Part shown: in pieces, positions 34,961-47,300 of the stretch
Numbering within the stretch: the first letter of the stretch is position 1
Layout of the letters: the number at the start of each line of letters is the position of its first letter
NCBI GenBank assembly: GCA_940671915.1
Contig: CALNVZ010003430.1
Coordinates: 22,498,981-22,562,980, forward strand
DNA from: Paracentrotus lividus
Taxonomy: Eukaryota; Echinodermata; Echinoidea; Camarodonta; Echinidae
Direction of reading: 5' to 3'
DNA length: 64,000 nt
The notes under the pieces: generated by a model
Seen by the model: only the letters and a program-made list of their open reading frames with translations
Databases searched by the model: none
Told to the model about the DNA's origin: nothing
Translations under genes and position numbers: made by a program

Positions 34961-36286
34961 TATTATTTCTTTTTTCATTATATAATATAAATTATAAATC
35001 AGCTTGCCCTGGTGTTGAATTTGAATTATATCTTTCCTTTTTTTTATTGTTCATTCACATAAGAATAGTGTGAATTTCAAATTGCACCATTTTGGGAACC
35101 TTGGTATACTTGGCAATGCAAGGGTTGCCTAGTTTGAATTGGCCATGCCAACTTGAAGTGTTTTATTGGGTGACGACATTTCCTCAAGCATTTCGACAAT
35201 AGGTTACATATTATATGCAATATATTTATGCAATATATTATTGCACAAAAATATAATAATGGTTTACCATGATTTTGTACAGTTATCGTCAAAGAAATAC
35301 AATCAAGAACAAATACCCCATTTAATTGTCTGAAGAAATCATGATACGTATGAATATATTATAGGTTATTATAAGGATCACACAATTTAATAGGCAAGAC
35401 GCCATTTGCTTTGAACATCATTTCTTAATACGCTGACATACTATTCACATCAAACATTGGACATGTAGCTTGAATTTATCTTATTGTTACAAAACAATTA
35501 TGAAATGCTGATGAATTGATGAGGGAAAATCGTTTAAAGTCCCGGAAAAAGTTGTATTGAAGAATAATATCATCTCATAAATCGAATCATGATACTATGG
35601 TCCAGTATAACTTGCTGTTGCAATTATTAATCAATATGATTTTATATATTTTCAAAATCCAACTCGGGTATTTTCAGATCTACTTAACCAATTCAGTGGT
35701 GACCTCAGCTGTTAGCTTGCCTATTTGACTGAACTATGCACTGCTGCTATTACTGTGTTTTTACTGCGAGAGAGATGCACACAAGATGAATTGTCTTACT
35801 TGGTTTATAATTGCACATTTTCAGTGTTCTATGTCACTTGTGAAGTATGTCATTCTATTTTTTAAGAGCAAGATCAAAGTGGTTTTGAAAGGCCTCAATT
35901 TAAGAAAAGAAGCTTTGAAAAATCTTTTTTCCCAATCACATTAGACTTTATAGTAGCATGGAAGGCAGTGCACAGGCAATATGACTATAACTTATGCTAG
36001 AATTATTATGCACCATAACATCTAAATAGTACTGTCCATATATGATATTCATAATAACATGACTGCTTTATAGGTTTTGATTCAGAGACAAGTTGGTATG
36101 ATCTTCACTTTCCTTTACTGAAACTAGAATTATTTCTATTATTGGTTCTATTGAATCAATCGATTCCCCTTTTCTATCTGTATTTTATTTGCTTTATTGA
36201 AAGTGTGCGGTACTAAAGTAGGATTTACCTGTCAAAGTGTGGTTTATTTTGAAGCAACTAATAAATGATACATATGTCAATCAATG

Positions 36287-36680
36287 TACACTCAACTCCC
36301 ATTATAACGAGATGCTTAGGGCCAAGTCAAATACCTTGTCATAACAAAATCTTGTTATTAGCACATAAACACATAAGCACATAATTGAAATTGGGACCAG
36401 GGGAGTGTTTCACAAAGAGTTAAGTAGACTTAAAAATCGCACTTAAATCCCTAGTTGCGAGTGGTATATTACGCATCACTTCATTGGTCAGATCATGCCC
36501 ATGAGATGCGCGCCATTGAGAAGTTTATCAATCAGATTGCGCGTTATAATTCAGGATGCTCATAGAAGTTACGTGCGACTTTAAGTCAACTTAACTCTTT
36601 GTGAAACAACCCCAGGAGAATTGGCTTGTGACAATGAAGTCATGTATCTGTACTCGTTATAATGAGAGTAGACTGTATTA
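36287..36680. mobile_element. MITE with TATAACGAG ends, carrying a nested 213 bp MITE
   Basis: Outer ends: ACTCAACTCCCATTATAACG at the left and TCGTTATAATGAGAGTAGAC at the right. Inside, 36401-36613 is copy 2 of the element seen at 30228-30442, with ends GGGAGTGTTTCACAAAGAGT and CTTTGTGAAACAACCCC. The nesting orders the two insertions. Related outer-family sequence lies near 45461-45565 and 42903-43090. Confidence 0.75.
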
Positions 36681-37085
36681 ATAGATTGTACTCTCCTTTT
36701 TTTATTATTATTGATAAGGTATATTTCCCCCCCCCCCCAAGATTATATGTGTGATATCTTTTATATTTTGTTATATTGTCCATAAATGAAGTTCTGTTTA
36801 TTTCATTTTCAAAAGGATTTATTTGATATGTCTTCTGAAGCTCTTGTAAAATACAAGAATTTGTAAATATATATCAATTTTAGTGTTGTATGTGGAATTG
36901 TATTGAGTATTGTATATTAATACATATACTTATATTATAATTATCTTGTGCTATATATACAATATGACAATATGAGTGTGTACCTAAAAAGGTATATGAA
37001 TATGTATACATGTAACTGAACAATGTAACTTATCTAACATGCAAAACACAAACAAAAATATTGTCTCTATCTCTTAATTATTGTA

Positions 37086-37470
37086 TTATATGATGATTAT
37101 GGTAATGATGGTGATGATGATGATGTCAATGATAATGATTGTATGATGATGATGATGATGATGATAGTGATGAAGATGGTAACATGGTGAGGATGTCGAT
37201 GATAATGATTGATAATGTCAGTGATAATGATTGATGATGATAATGTCAATTATAATAGATGATGATGATGATGGTGATTATAGTGATGATGATTATGGTG
37301 ATAATAACTGATGATGATGTCAATGATAATGATTGTATGATAATTTCGGTGATGCTGCCTGGTAATGATGATAACGATGTCATTGATAATGATTGATGAA
37401 GATGATGTCAATGATAATGATCGACGATGATATGGTGATGATGGTGATGATAATTGTGGTGATATATAGG
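37086..37470. repeat. (GAT)n-type low-complexity DNA
   Basis: Imperfect GATGAT and GATAATGAT runs with recurring GATGTCAATGATAATGATTG units of about 60-75 bp. A shorter patch of the same kind lies at 38645-38790. Open frames there are poly-Met/Asp artefacts. Confidence 0.9.
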
Positions 37471-37848
37471 CCTAATAATAATAGTGCTTTGAGCTATGGC
37501 TAAGCCAAAGATTGGTGATAAGGGTAGGGGGGGGGGTAGGCATGAATATCTTTTCAACCTTCTGCCATATGCATCCAATCATTATTCAAATGATGGATTT
37601 TAATTAGGCACATTTTTCAATTTTTTTTGTCTGGGGTGGGGGAGCCAGCTAGATATGGATCAACGCCTGTTCAACTATATATATCAACTACCAAAAGCTT
37701 AGGCCTACATACTAACTCTTTTTGTATGCCTATACACTCTTCATTATTTTGCGTTCTTGGTGGAGTATATCTCAATAACATATGTTAGCTAGTCCCTTCA
37801 CTTGGATCCCCTAGCTCCCCTATAGCCGCCACCTCCTTTCGTTCAGGG

Positions 37849-37990
37849 CCCTGTTGCATAGCTTTGCATAAAGAGTTACTATAACAACTTCACCATCAAT
37901 GCTATTAACTACCATGGTAACGTTGCAGAACAGCCAATCGAAATGCAGTAATTCATGAAAGATACTAAAGTTATGTAACGGGGTCCTGTT
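37849..37990. mobile_element. Short MITE with GGCCCTGTTGCAT-type ends
   Basis: GGGCCCTGTTGCATAGC at the left and GTTATGTAACGGGGTCCTG at the right are imperfect inverted ends around AAAGAGTTACTATAACAACT and CATGGTAACGTTGCAGAA. It is similar in layout to the GTGCCCTGTAAC family. Confidence 0.5.
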
Positions 37991-39113
37991 AAAAATGTTT
38001 TTCTTTTGGCTGTCTCCTCAAAATTTAAGTGCCACGCCCACTTAGACCGCGAACGAAACGTAAACAATCCACCTGTGCTGTGGGACGGTGCCGCTTGATT
38101 GTGGCATTGCATAATTTTACAATCGTTTGTCGTAATGCATTCGTATTTGTAAAGTACATTTACAAGTTATCATCTAATTTGGTTCCTGCATGCACCAGGT
38201 ATATAGGCTTAATATGATTTATTTTTGCAAATTGTAGGCCACTAGAATGCGAACTATTCTTTATCATTTTTGCCCATACATGCATAGCCCCACGTATCTA
38301 AATCTATGATGCTAGAACTAACGTTCAGTGGAAAATTTGCTGCTAAAAAAAGCTCGGCATGATCTACTGGTTTAATGACACTTGTGCAGAGCTGAATAAT
38401 AATAAATACGAAAGCTAGTCAAAGATTTAGATAAATACATCTGACTGTGTTTCTTAAATCTTAAAAAGTAGTGAAATTGCGATCTGGGTCTATGAATATG
38501 ATAAGATTTTGAATAATTCTTTACCATGTTGCCTTGTTCATGTTGTTGGACATAGTGAGAGTGGCTGCCTCATTTCAATTTTCATGCTGGTAACTCGAGG
38601 TACATCACTCGTATTACGTCTTTTTCCTTTGAATAAGTCTTAAATGCATCTGCTGCTTATGGTGATATGGCTGGTTATTATAATATTGAAGATAGTAGTG
38701 ATGATGTTGATAGATTTAGATGATGATATTGATAGTGATATGATGCTGATTATGATGAAAATGATGATGATGATTGTGATGATAATGATGATTCAAAGCA
38801 ACTTTATGGCATATTTTTGTTTAAAAGCCCTACAGTAATGAAATGATATGAAATATTACAAATGTAATGTCTACTCATCTCCTGAAATGAAATGTAGGTA
38901 GTTGGCCAATGACATAATGCGCTCATTTATCTTAATTTATCTGTGGTAACGTATACAATCACTTATATTAGGTCATCATGAAGTGTAACAAAAACTTTTA
39001 AAACATTTATCATACTTAGATCTATATGAATTATGATGATATATATTTTTTTATTTCAGGTAAAATAAATTGGGATCAAAGTAAAGCAACCAGAAGGCTC
39101 AACTTGGTTGAAC

Positions 39114-41201
39114 ATGGAAAATACACAGCAGCAGCAGCAGCCAAATGCGGCAAACAGGTAATCATAGTGCAATGAAATACTGTATTCGCTGTTATTTTCG
39201 CGCGATTAATTTTTCACGCTGAGCGGCCTCAAAAAATGTTCACAGGTTCTTGAATTCGCGCTGCATTTTAGTAAGCACATAATTGAATGCACCTAATACA
39301 TGCATAAAAAAGCATGATCATATTCGCACATTTAAGTTCGCGCCTGCTGATCTTCGCACGAAATCCATGAAAATTAATGTAAGCCTACCGCAAAAATTTC
39401 CACGATTAAAGTATCTTCTAACTACAAGGTGCATTGACTATATATTTCAAATTATTTCTAATGTTCTAAAAATTGCCTAAGTGTAGCAATCTGTAGGCTG
39501 TTTAGAAACTACTTCTTGGATAGTATGCGATTTCTGTACCACTATCTTTTGAATTTTTTTTTTAAAGATCGTGTAGTGCTAAAATTGGTTCAAAAAATAT
39601 TTGAAAGAAGCTTTAAGATATATCTTCTGTTTCATTTTTTAATCTGGAATCAATAGAGCGATGCTGAAACGAAATTCTTCTGGGGATAACGGACTACACG
39701 ACATACCAACTAAGAGCCCGTATTTTCAAAACTCCTCACAGTTGCAACCTACAGTAGCTGATGCAGAACAGATCTCATCCTCACATAGCCCTGGACAAAA
39801 TCAAAGTCAGACTGACAAGATGCCAGTAGGTCCTAGGCTAGGTCTTAGCTTCTTCCAGCAACCCTGCATCCAGCTCGCCAAGGGGCTCTTAGGCCAGGTC
39901 TTGGTAAGGACTGTCGGAGACCAGAGACTGGCTGGGAGGATCGTGGAGACAGAAGCCTACGTAGGGGCAGAAGATACGGCGTGTCATACCTTCAAAGGGA
40001 GACAGACGGCATCCAATAAGAGCATGTTCCTGAGTCCGGGCAACGCCTATGTTTACATGACGTATGGGATGTACCATTGTGTCAATATCACTAGTGAAGG
40101 TATATTTAAGGCAAAGCGCATCACTAAAAGTAGAACCTATGGTTTAGTCAGGGGGTGTAGTAAGTTCAACTTGTAGCCAAAAGTATGAATCGGAAAGATT
40201 TGGTTATAAATATCGTCAGACTGTTATGTCCATATTTGTAACCTACTCCAGGTGTTATGTACAATGGATGATGAAATTTTGAATAAATTTATGTGCTCTT
40301 TACTCAACAACTATATATTCTCTACGAAAATCATTTGGCAGTTATAATTTATTTTCAGGTCCATGCAAGTCATGTAGTTTGAACTTTTCGATTCTTTGAG
40401 ACGTTATATTTCGTTATTACCTCAACTCGAGCTTATCTTTAAATACAGTGCAAACTCTTTATAACAAGGTCCATATAGGACAAGTAAATTTTGCTTAATA
40501 ATAGTATATAAGGTCTCTTGTTATATCACTAGTCAATAAACAATGCAAAACCAAATTACTTGACTGGAGAAATAGCTTACAATATTTTCATTCTTTTAGA
40601 AATTGTGCAAAGTTTCTACTGTACTAAAAGAAATGAATGAAATTGAATGAATGACCTCCTCACACAGAGGATGGAGACTTGTGCCTATGTTAATTTTGAT
40701 ATTAGATCTTTTTATTTTCTTCAAATATGATCAGTTTATCATAGCTGATTGTAAACTGTAGCAGTATCCTGAGATCTGGAAGTAAAATCATTTGAATGTT
40801 TTCTTTTTATTTCAAAAGGAGAAGGTCAAGCAGTGCTCTTACGAGGTCTCGTCCCTCTCGAAGGACAGGACACCATGAGAGAGCTGAGACAGAAAGCAAG
40901 CAAGAAATCAAATCGAGAATTCAAGACAAAAGACCTCTGTAATGGTCCTGGTAAACTCTGTCTTGCATTGGACATTGATAGGCAACTCAATGGGACCAGT
41001 CTCATGCATACAGACTCACAGATGTGGATAGAGAGTGGTGACCAAATCTCAGATGGTGATATTGTGAGCTGCCCTAGGATAGGCATAGACTCTGCTACCA
41101 AGGAATGGGTTGAGAAACCACTCAGGTTCTATGTGAAGGGGAATACATGTGTCAGCAAGAGGAATAAAGCAAGGGAGGAGGAGATGAAGAAATCAGAATG
41201 A
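39114..41201 (+). CDS. MPG: DNA-3-methyladenine (alkyladenine) glycosylase
   Basis: Three coding exons with agreeing phases (39114-39157, 39657-40099, 40819-41201) give 289 aa; the human enzyme is 298. MPG starts base-excision repair by flipping out and removing alkylated purines and hypoxanthine in the nucleus and mitochondria. After a Gln/Ser-rich N-terminus of about 65 residues, the catalytic domain begins RLGLSFFQQP. AGRIVETEAYVGAEDTACH holds the general-base Glu and the active-site Tyr and His of the family. YVYMTYGMYHCVNIT holds the intercalating Tyr and the conserved Asn. VLLRGLVPLEG contains the conserved Arg, and NGPGKLCLALDID and PLRFYVKGN follow. All key residues are present, so it should be active. 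The start is the ATG before a short Q-run; an acceptor at 39059 implies an upstream UTR exon. It is convergent with NPRL3. Confidence 0.96.
39178..39410. mobile_element. TACTGTA-ended GCGAAA-rich MITE, copy 1
   Basis: It begins TACTGTATTCGCTGTTATTT and contains CGCGCGATTAATTTTTCACG, then TTCGCGC and TTCGCACG blocks. Opposite in orientation to, and same family as, 42602-42832. It starts 21 bp after MPG coding exon 1. The right end is diverged. Confidence 0.7.
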
Positions 41202-41266
41202 TTTTGACTTCATAAAAAAATAGACTGGAACAGATGTACAAAGTGCTTCTGAGTAATGCTTTCAAA

Positions 41267-41359
41267 TTAACCCGTTGAGGACTGAGCCCGAATATATTTG
41301 GGTTGATATCTATGGGAAATGTGTATTATAGCCAAATCAGCTCGTCTCCAACAGGTTAA
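41267..41359. mobile_element. Palindromic micro-MITE, copy 3
   Basis: TTAACCCGTTGAGGACTGAG to CGTCTCCAACAGGTTAA, with internal GCCCGAATATATTTGGG. Starts 66 bp after the MPG stop codon, probably within its 3' UTR. Confidence 0.8.
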
Positions 41360-41581
41360 AGAAAAATTTAGTTATTTTAAAGAAGATTTTAATGTACATG
41401 TATCAAAATTCTATTCAATTCTATGTAATGATATTTTTTTACGAGGAAATAAATTCATGCTGCATTATCATCTTTTGCTATATCAAAGCTATATAGCAAA
41501 GATGAGAAATCAATCAGAAATTACCATTTTCTTCTATATTTGTATTTTAATAAATTAATTGCATTATAAATATAATTTTTT

Positions 41582-41678
41582 GTTAATAACTCTTTTGAGG
41601 ACTGAGCCCGAATATACTCTGGCTAAGGTCTATGGGAAATGTGTGTTATAGCCAATCAGCTCGTCTTCAACAGGTTAA
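41582..41678. mobile_element. Palindromic micro-MITE, copy 4
   Basis: TTTTGAGGACTGAGCCCGAA to CGTCTTCAACAGGTTAAA, direct orientation with copy 3 and about 315 bp from it. Confidence 0.75.
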
Positions 41679-42299
41679 AAAGTAAAAGTTTACTCAAAGA
41701 TTCAAATATCTTCCTTCCAGAATTGTTTATCGTTGGAACATATAAAAGTCTGTCTTGTTGCATTTAAATCTCCTCAAATATTACTGTGTGAAATCTTGCA
41801 GACCAACAAATTAGAAAACAACAAAACTGAGAATAAGTATATATCTACTCGGGAATGTCTAGGAAACCAATTCAGGTTCCATAACTAAATTTAGAACTCG
41901 TCTTTCAGGGTGGGCCACAACGAACTGTTGTGTGTAAATATTTCAAATAGCTATTATTCATCAGATAACTTTTAAGTTAATGTTCAAATGAGATCATCAA
42001 ATTGCATAGACTTATAATTACTCTCATACACTACCGTACTAATAGCCCAGTGACTATCATGTTATGGTCACTTCATATAAAAGTGCCTCATAATGAATGC
42101 AGCAGTTTTATTAAAAAAAAAAAAATAATAATAATGTATGCATGTAATTTTCATGTAATTTCCTCAGGTTTATGGCATGTGTCTTAATCTCTTGTTTTAA
42201 TTTTGTTCTTTCTAATTCAATTGATATATTCTCTGTGTCTCTCCTTTTAAATTAAATTATTATATGCTTCTACTTTTCTATCAAAGATGAAGTACTGAT

Positions 42300-42919
42300 G
42301 ACTCTCTTGAAAACAGGTTTGGTGAAAATAACCAATTATCATTGGCCTAATCATAGCCAGTATCAGTACTCTACCTTTATATACATGTATCTTTTATTAA
42401 ATTTTGGCTACTTTATGAATTGAATAATATTTTTCCTTTTCTTTCTTCTCTCTCATAACAACTCTTCTATCTATAATACAGTCTACTCCCAATATGACTC
42501 TCTTGAAAACAGGTTTGGTGAAAACAACCAATTATCATTGGCCTAATCATAGCCAGTTATCAGTACTCTACCCTCAAATATCTTTTATCACATTTTGGCT
42601 ACTGTAAACGTGGAAATATTTGCGGTACATTTATTTTCGCGGATTTCGCGTAAAGATCGTACGGCGCGAATTTAAAAACCCGCGAATATAATGAGCATGA
42701 TTTCTTATGCATGCTTTGAATGGGGTTAATTGCGTTCGTACATAAATTCAGCGCGAATTTAAGAACCCGCAAAAATGTTTTGCGGCCTCTAAGCGCGAAA
42801 AATTAATCGCGCGAAAATAACAGCGAATACAGTACTTTGTGAATTGAGTAATATTTTTCCTTTTCTTTCTTCTCTCTCATAACTACTCTTCTATCTATAG
42901 TACAGTCCACTCCCAATAT
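42300..42919. repeat. 195 bp direct duplication, second copy split by a MITE
   Basis: Unit 1 (42300-42494) and unit 2 (42495-42919) share GACTCTCTTGAAAACAGGTT, CATTGGCCTAATCATAGCCA, TTTTCCTTTTCTTTCTTCTC and CACTCCCAATAT-type blocks. Unit 2 is longer only because of a 231 bp insertion at 42602-42832. Confidence 0.9.
42602..42832. mobile_element. TACTGTA-ended GCGAAA-rich MITE, copy 2, with TA target duplication
   Basis: The element reads CTGTAAACGTGGAAATATTT to AAAATAACAGCGAATACAG and is flanked by TA (42600-42601 and 42833-42834). The adjacent duplicate unit keeps the uninterrupted site TTTTGGCTACTTTATGAATT (TA at 42409-42410). A TA duplication fits Tc1/mariner-type transposition. Confidence 0.9.
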
Positions 42920-43079
42920 AATGAGCACATATATTGTTATAGGGCAATTATCAAAGTCCAATTTTCAAACATACAGTATACACAATTTTTTTGTGTCTTT
43001 GTGCTTACAGGTACCAGTTCAGAGTAACAAGATTTTTTTTATAACCTTTGGTCCATAGCACCTCATTATAATGGAAGTT

Positions 43080-43175
43080 GATTGTATCATATAACATTCC
43101 CTCTTTCTCTCTCTCTCTCTCCCTCCATTTCTTTCTTTCTCGCTATCTCTCTCTCTCTCTCTTGCTGTCTATCAT
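43080..43175. repeat. CT-rich low-complexity DNA
   Basis: Runs of CTCTCTCTCT and TTTCTTTCT between MPG and NPRL3. Nothing else was recognised between 42920 and 43850 apart from AT-rich DNA. Confidence 0.85.
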
Positions 43176-43849
43176 GCATCTTTCTTGTTTTCAAATTGAA
43201 TTATTCCTTACTTTCCATGGTTTATAACTTATTACTAACCACTGTCTTTAATACAAACTGAAATATCTGATATGAGTGAATAAAGAATTATTCAAGGTCT
43301 TTGTATCAGTATAATTACAAATTAAAATGGACAGTACTGATTTTATATCAATTCATTTGTAAAGCCTCTTTATTGTAACTTTATCTTATACAAAAATCAA
43401 TATATATTTTTTTAATAAATAAATGGCTGAGTGATGTTTCACGAATCTGTCCATGATAATCTACACACAACTTTACAAATGACACAAGTGGAATATAAAG
43501 ACCCAAAATGGATGCTCAAATCTCAAAAAAGACACCAATCCAATGTCATAAAAAAAAACGTAACACCAGACCGCACAAAATGTTGCAATACTATGAAAGT
43601 CACATAAGTGGTCAGTTTGGCATTGGTCTGGTAATCCGACTATTCAAGGCATTTGCCTGATCAACAGGCTACATCAGAAATATCTTATCTTCAAGTTTTC
43701 AAATAAACATCCTTGATTGAAATAAATGTTGTAATTATGCATGCATCTTTCACATTAGAACACAAGTCTTTATTTCAGGCTGTGATTATCTTGTAATAAT
43801 GCTTGTACAAAATATGAGTAGACTGAAAAGGCTGCTTTCCTGTAAGCCC

Positions 43850-44350
43850 TCTTCATCAGAACTTTCTAGGAGTTTTTGTCCTGATCATAAGAATTTCTTG
43901 TAGACCTTCTGAACCCTGGCTGCATCAAAGAAAGATCATATCACCAGAACTCTCTGGGAGTGTGTCCTGATCATAAGAATTCCTTGTAGTGAATGCTGAA
44001 TGCAACCTAGAAAGATTAGATCATCATAATTCTCTAGGAGTGTATACAATTTTTCCAATCATAAGCATTCCTTGTCCTGAATGCTAGCTGCATCATCGTA
44101 AGATCAGATCATGAGAACTCTTTGGGAGTGTATACAACTGTCTTGATAACAGGAAATCGTTGTGGAACTGTCCTGCTCATAAGAATTCCTTGTAGAATTG
44201 TCCTCATTATAAGAATTCCTTGTAGAACTGTCCTGATCATAAGAATTCTTTGTAGAACTGTCCTGATAATAAGAATACCTTATAGAACTGTCCTGATCAT
44301 AAGAATTCTTTGTAGAACTGTCCTGCTCATAAGAATTCCTTGTACTGTAC
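43850..44350 (-). repeat. NPRL3: Decayed copies of the NPRL3 last exon plus a 30 bp minisatellite over the stop codon
   Basis: Near 44160-44345, six units of about 30 bp (AAGAATTCTTTGTAGAACTG then TCCTGATCAT) run in tandem. The unit nearest the gene contains the NPRL3 codons for YKEFL and the stop. Beyond, at 43850-44140, three to four units of about 80-100 bp carry CTGCATCA, CAGAACTCTCTGGGAGTGT-type blocks that resemble the exon's GCATCCTGATGGGAACATGT and CTTCTCTAGGAGAGCATAG on the plus strand. The arrays therefore look like degenerate duplications of the terminal exon. Frames through them are artefacts. Confidence 0.7.
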
Positions 44351-47300
44351 ACTGGCCGCATCCTGATGGGAACATGTCACCAGGACATCTCTGAACTTCT
44401 CTAGGAGAGCATAGAGCTGTGATCGGTTCACATTCTCGTAGTACATGATCTCTTCTAGGTGATGCATTCCTCTCAAATAGGGACAAATTCTGCAAGGGAT
44501 TAGAAATTAGAAATTTAAACTGTTATTGTATTTTCTTGTGATATTTATCCTACATGTTATTATCATTGTTTCTTGTATTTTTGATGTTCTCTCCTTCATG
44601 AACCTGTACGAGGAGCTTGTTACAATCTATAACCAGATTACATTTGTATTTAGAGAAGTTTAGGAGACCGTAAACGCTTTCTCTCTATTTTTGAGAACAG
44701 CCAATGTCTGGATGCACTCACCCATCGTTCCATTTTGTGGTATTCTTTTCTTTCAATTGGAGCTGCACAGATGGTTTGATGAGAATTGGGGGAGGTCGGT
44801 GCGAAGAGCGTTTCTACTTCCTTAGATGTCTGCATTCAGACGTTGCTGACTGTTCTCAAACATAGAGAGGACGCAATTACGGTCTCCTGTAAACAACTAT
44901 TCCAGTAAACAATTTCTCTAAAAAATGAAGGACTTCATTAGATATATTACCTTGCAAATAGTTTGATATCCTCTGGTGTGTTAGCATGAGGTATAGCCAG
45001 GACGCTCAACTTCTCTTCCTTAGTGAGATGCTCTGTCAACATGTCCAGTACTTTACGTCTAGGATGACCCCGCCCTTCTTCAGTGGAGTAGGAGTCAAAG
45101 CTTGCAAAGCCAGTACTAACGCTGTATTCATCAGAATCAACTATGGAATGAAAATAGAACAAGCTCTTGTTATAACAATGTGGATTTTTCAGGTTTGCTC
45201 TTTATACTTAAAAAAAAAAACTGCACGGTTTATAATAATGATGTAAACCTTGCCAGTACAGTCCACTCCAGCAAACACAAGGCAGTTCTCCTGGGGGTGT
45301 TTCATGAAAGGACTTGCCAGCCGTTTTATCCGACAATTACCACAGTAACAATGCTTCTGAGCCAATCAAAATCAAGCAAGGATGTCAGGTCTGACAACTT
45401 TTCAGACAAGAGATGTTGATGAAATGCTCTCCAGGTTCCAAAGTCAAAGGTGCACATGAGACGATGTACATGTACCTTGTGTTCAGTACAACAAGGTTTT
45501 CAGTTGTTATAACGAGGTATTTGGATTGGTCCTGAGTACCTCGTTATAAAGGGAGTAGACTGTATAAACAACACTTTCAAAACAAACCTTGGTATAACAA
45601 AGTCGTTTTGTCAGGCCAACTCGTTTGTATTGCTTTGCCTTTTTTTGTCCCTGAGGGTTTAAAATAATATGGTGATTCTGTTATTAGATGTAAATGAAGT
45701 AGCTAAGGGTCAGCCTACATTTGTACTTTATCTCATTATCAATCATCGTGCACACTTCGTCCATTATGATATGAAGAACACCGATATATGGAAGCCTATT
45801 GCAACCTTAACCCTAATCTTAGAATACATACATGAGAGGTTCTCCCCTTGACCACTGCCTTGACCGCTGCCTGACCCTTGAGGTGTAATGCGCCCTCTAG
45901 TGACAGGTGAAGACTCCGAGGGTGGGGTAGATACCTCCCTCTCTAGGTCATCGTTAGACGGTTTCTTAGCTAACGTTGGATTAGTGATGATGAAGACATA
46001 GGTGTGTAGCTACAGAAGAATCAAATAAAAAAAATAAATTTAAAGTCTGTTCGTCATTATATTTGAGGGGCTGCATTCAGTATTTTGTGCACCATCAAAT
46101 GAAGCAAGTTGCAAGTTGCTCCCTGTTGACCATCGTTCTACCAACAGAGCTATTTCCTCTCCTGGTGGTTTTGAGTCATTGGGTCACAATTAATAAAGAC
46201 CCTGGGATATAGCCTGAATAGATCATTAAAGATGAAGAAATTAAAAATGACTTACCTGGACCAATAACCTCTTCTGAAGCAACCACATCACAATCCTCAC
46301 CAGCTCTCCTTCTGGTCTCTGAAGGTTAAAGGTCAAAATTCAAATTGTTTTTTAGTATTATTATTACAAAACATGTCACCAGTATTTCCCTACCCCCATC
46401 CCTTAATTTTCGTTTTCCTGTGTCATATTTCATAGAAAAATTGCCAGTGTACTTATATAATTGAGCCTCAAGATATGGAACTGAAAATAATTCTACACAT
46501 GTAATTGCAATTGTTTTACTATTAAAGGGGAAGTCCACCATGGAATTAAATTGGTTCCAATTAAACAAGAAAAAAAACAAAAAAACTTTAATTAAGATTT
46601 GAAGATAATTCATACAAGATAAAAGATAGTGAAACTGAGAATTTCCTTTTTTCATGTCATTTGCGAGCTGCTCTCCAAACTGTTTTTTTCTGTGAATTCC
46701 ATAAATAGCCATTTAAAATTTTTTTAAAATTATATTACCTGTGCATTATTAAACCCAAAAATATGCCTATATGAAATACAGCTATTCCTTCATCACGTAA
46801 AATGTACGATAAATAACTATAAATAAAGAACAGCTTATGTCATTTACTGTACTACATGAAATAAGCAACTTGGAAGTAACGTAACAAAATAAAAACTTTG
46901 TTATCCTTTGATGAATTTTGTCAAACTTTCATAGCTATTTTCTTTCACTTTCTGCTTTAATGAAATCAATTAAATTCCAGATCTATGCACTTATCCTTTA
47001 ATGGTTTTAAAGATATGGAGCTATGATGCAAAAAATAGAATTATACCTCTCTCTCTGCTAATCTATTTCTGTGTTCACTAAGCGGCAATGGAAGAGAGAA
47101 ATCTGCTAGCACCTTGATCAAAGACTCGCCAAACTTCATTCGGAACTCAACGTCTAGAGGCGAACCGCTACACAAATAATAAAACACATAAAATCAATAG
47201 TTCAATTCAATTCAATTAAAAAACGGCTTATTCATAAAAACATGTGTCGCAGCCAAAGGCTGAATAAAACATCTGTACAAGATATAACAGTTGACATCAC

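Larger units (their letters stand above)
34961..39059. other. SNX29-MPG intergenic region
   Basis: No coding exon was recognised. It contains AT-rich DNA that must include the SNX29 3' UTR, a nested MITE pair (36287-36680), GAT/ATG-rich low-complexity DNA (37086-37470 and 38645-38790) and a short element near 37849-37990. MPG needs a non-coding 5' exon, since an acceptor precedes its first coding exon at 39060. The moderately CG-containing stretch around 38030-38110 is a possible location, not proven. Confidence 0.6.

Noticed and set aside
44104-44394. Open frames in both strands with periodic peptides (DQDSSTKNSY-like, RTVLIIRI-like)
   Set aside because: They are translations of the 30 bp minisatellite, whose period is a multiple of three and so stays open by chance.
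46105-46178. A functional tRNA gene
   Set aside because: Only an A-box-like stretch is present; no cloverleaf or B box could be formed.
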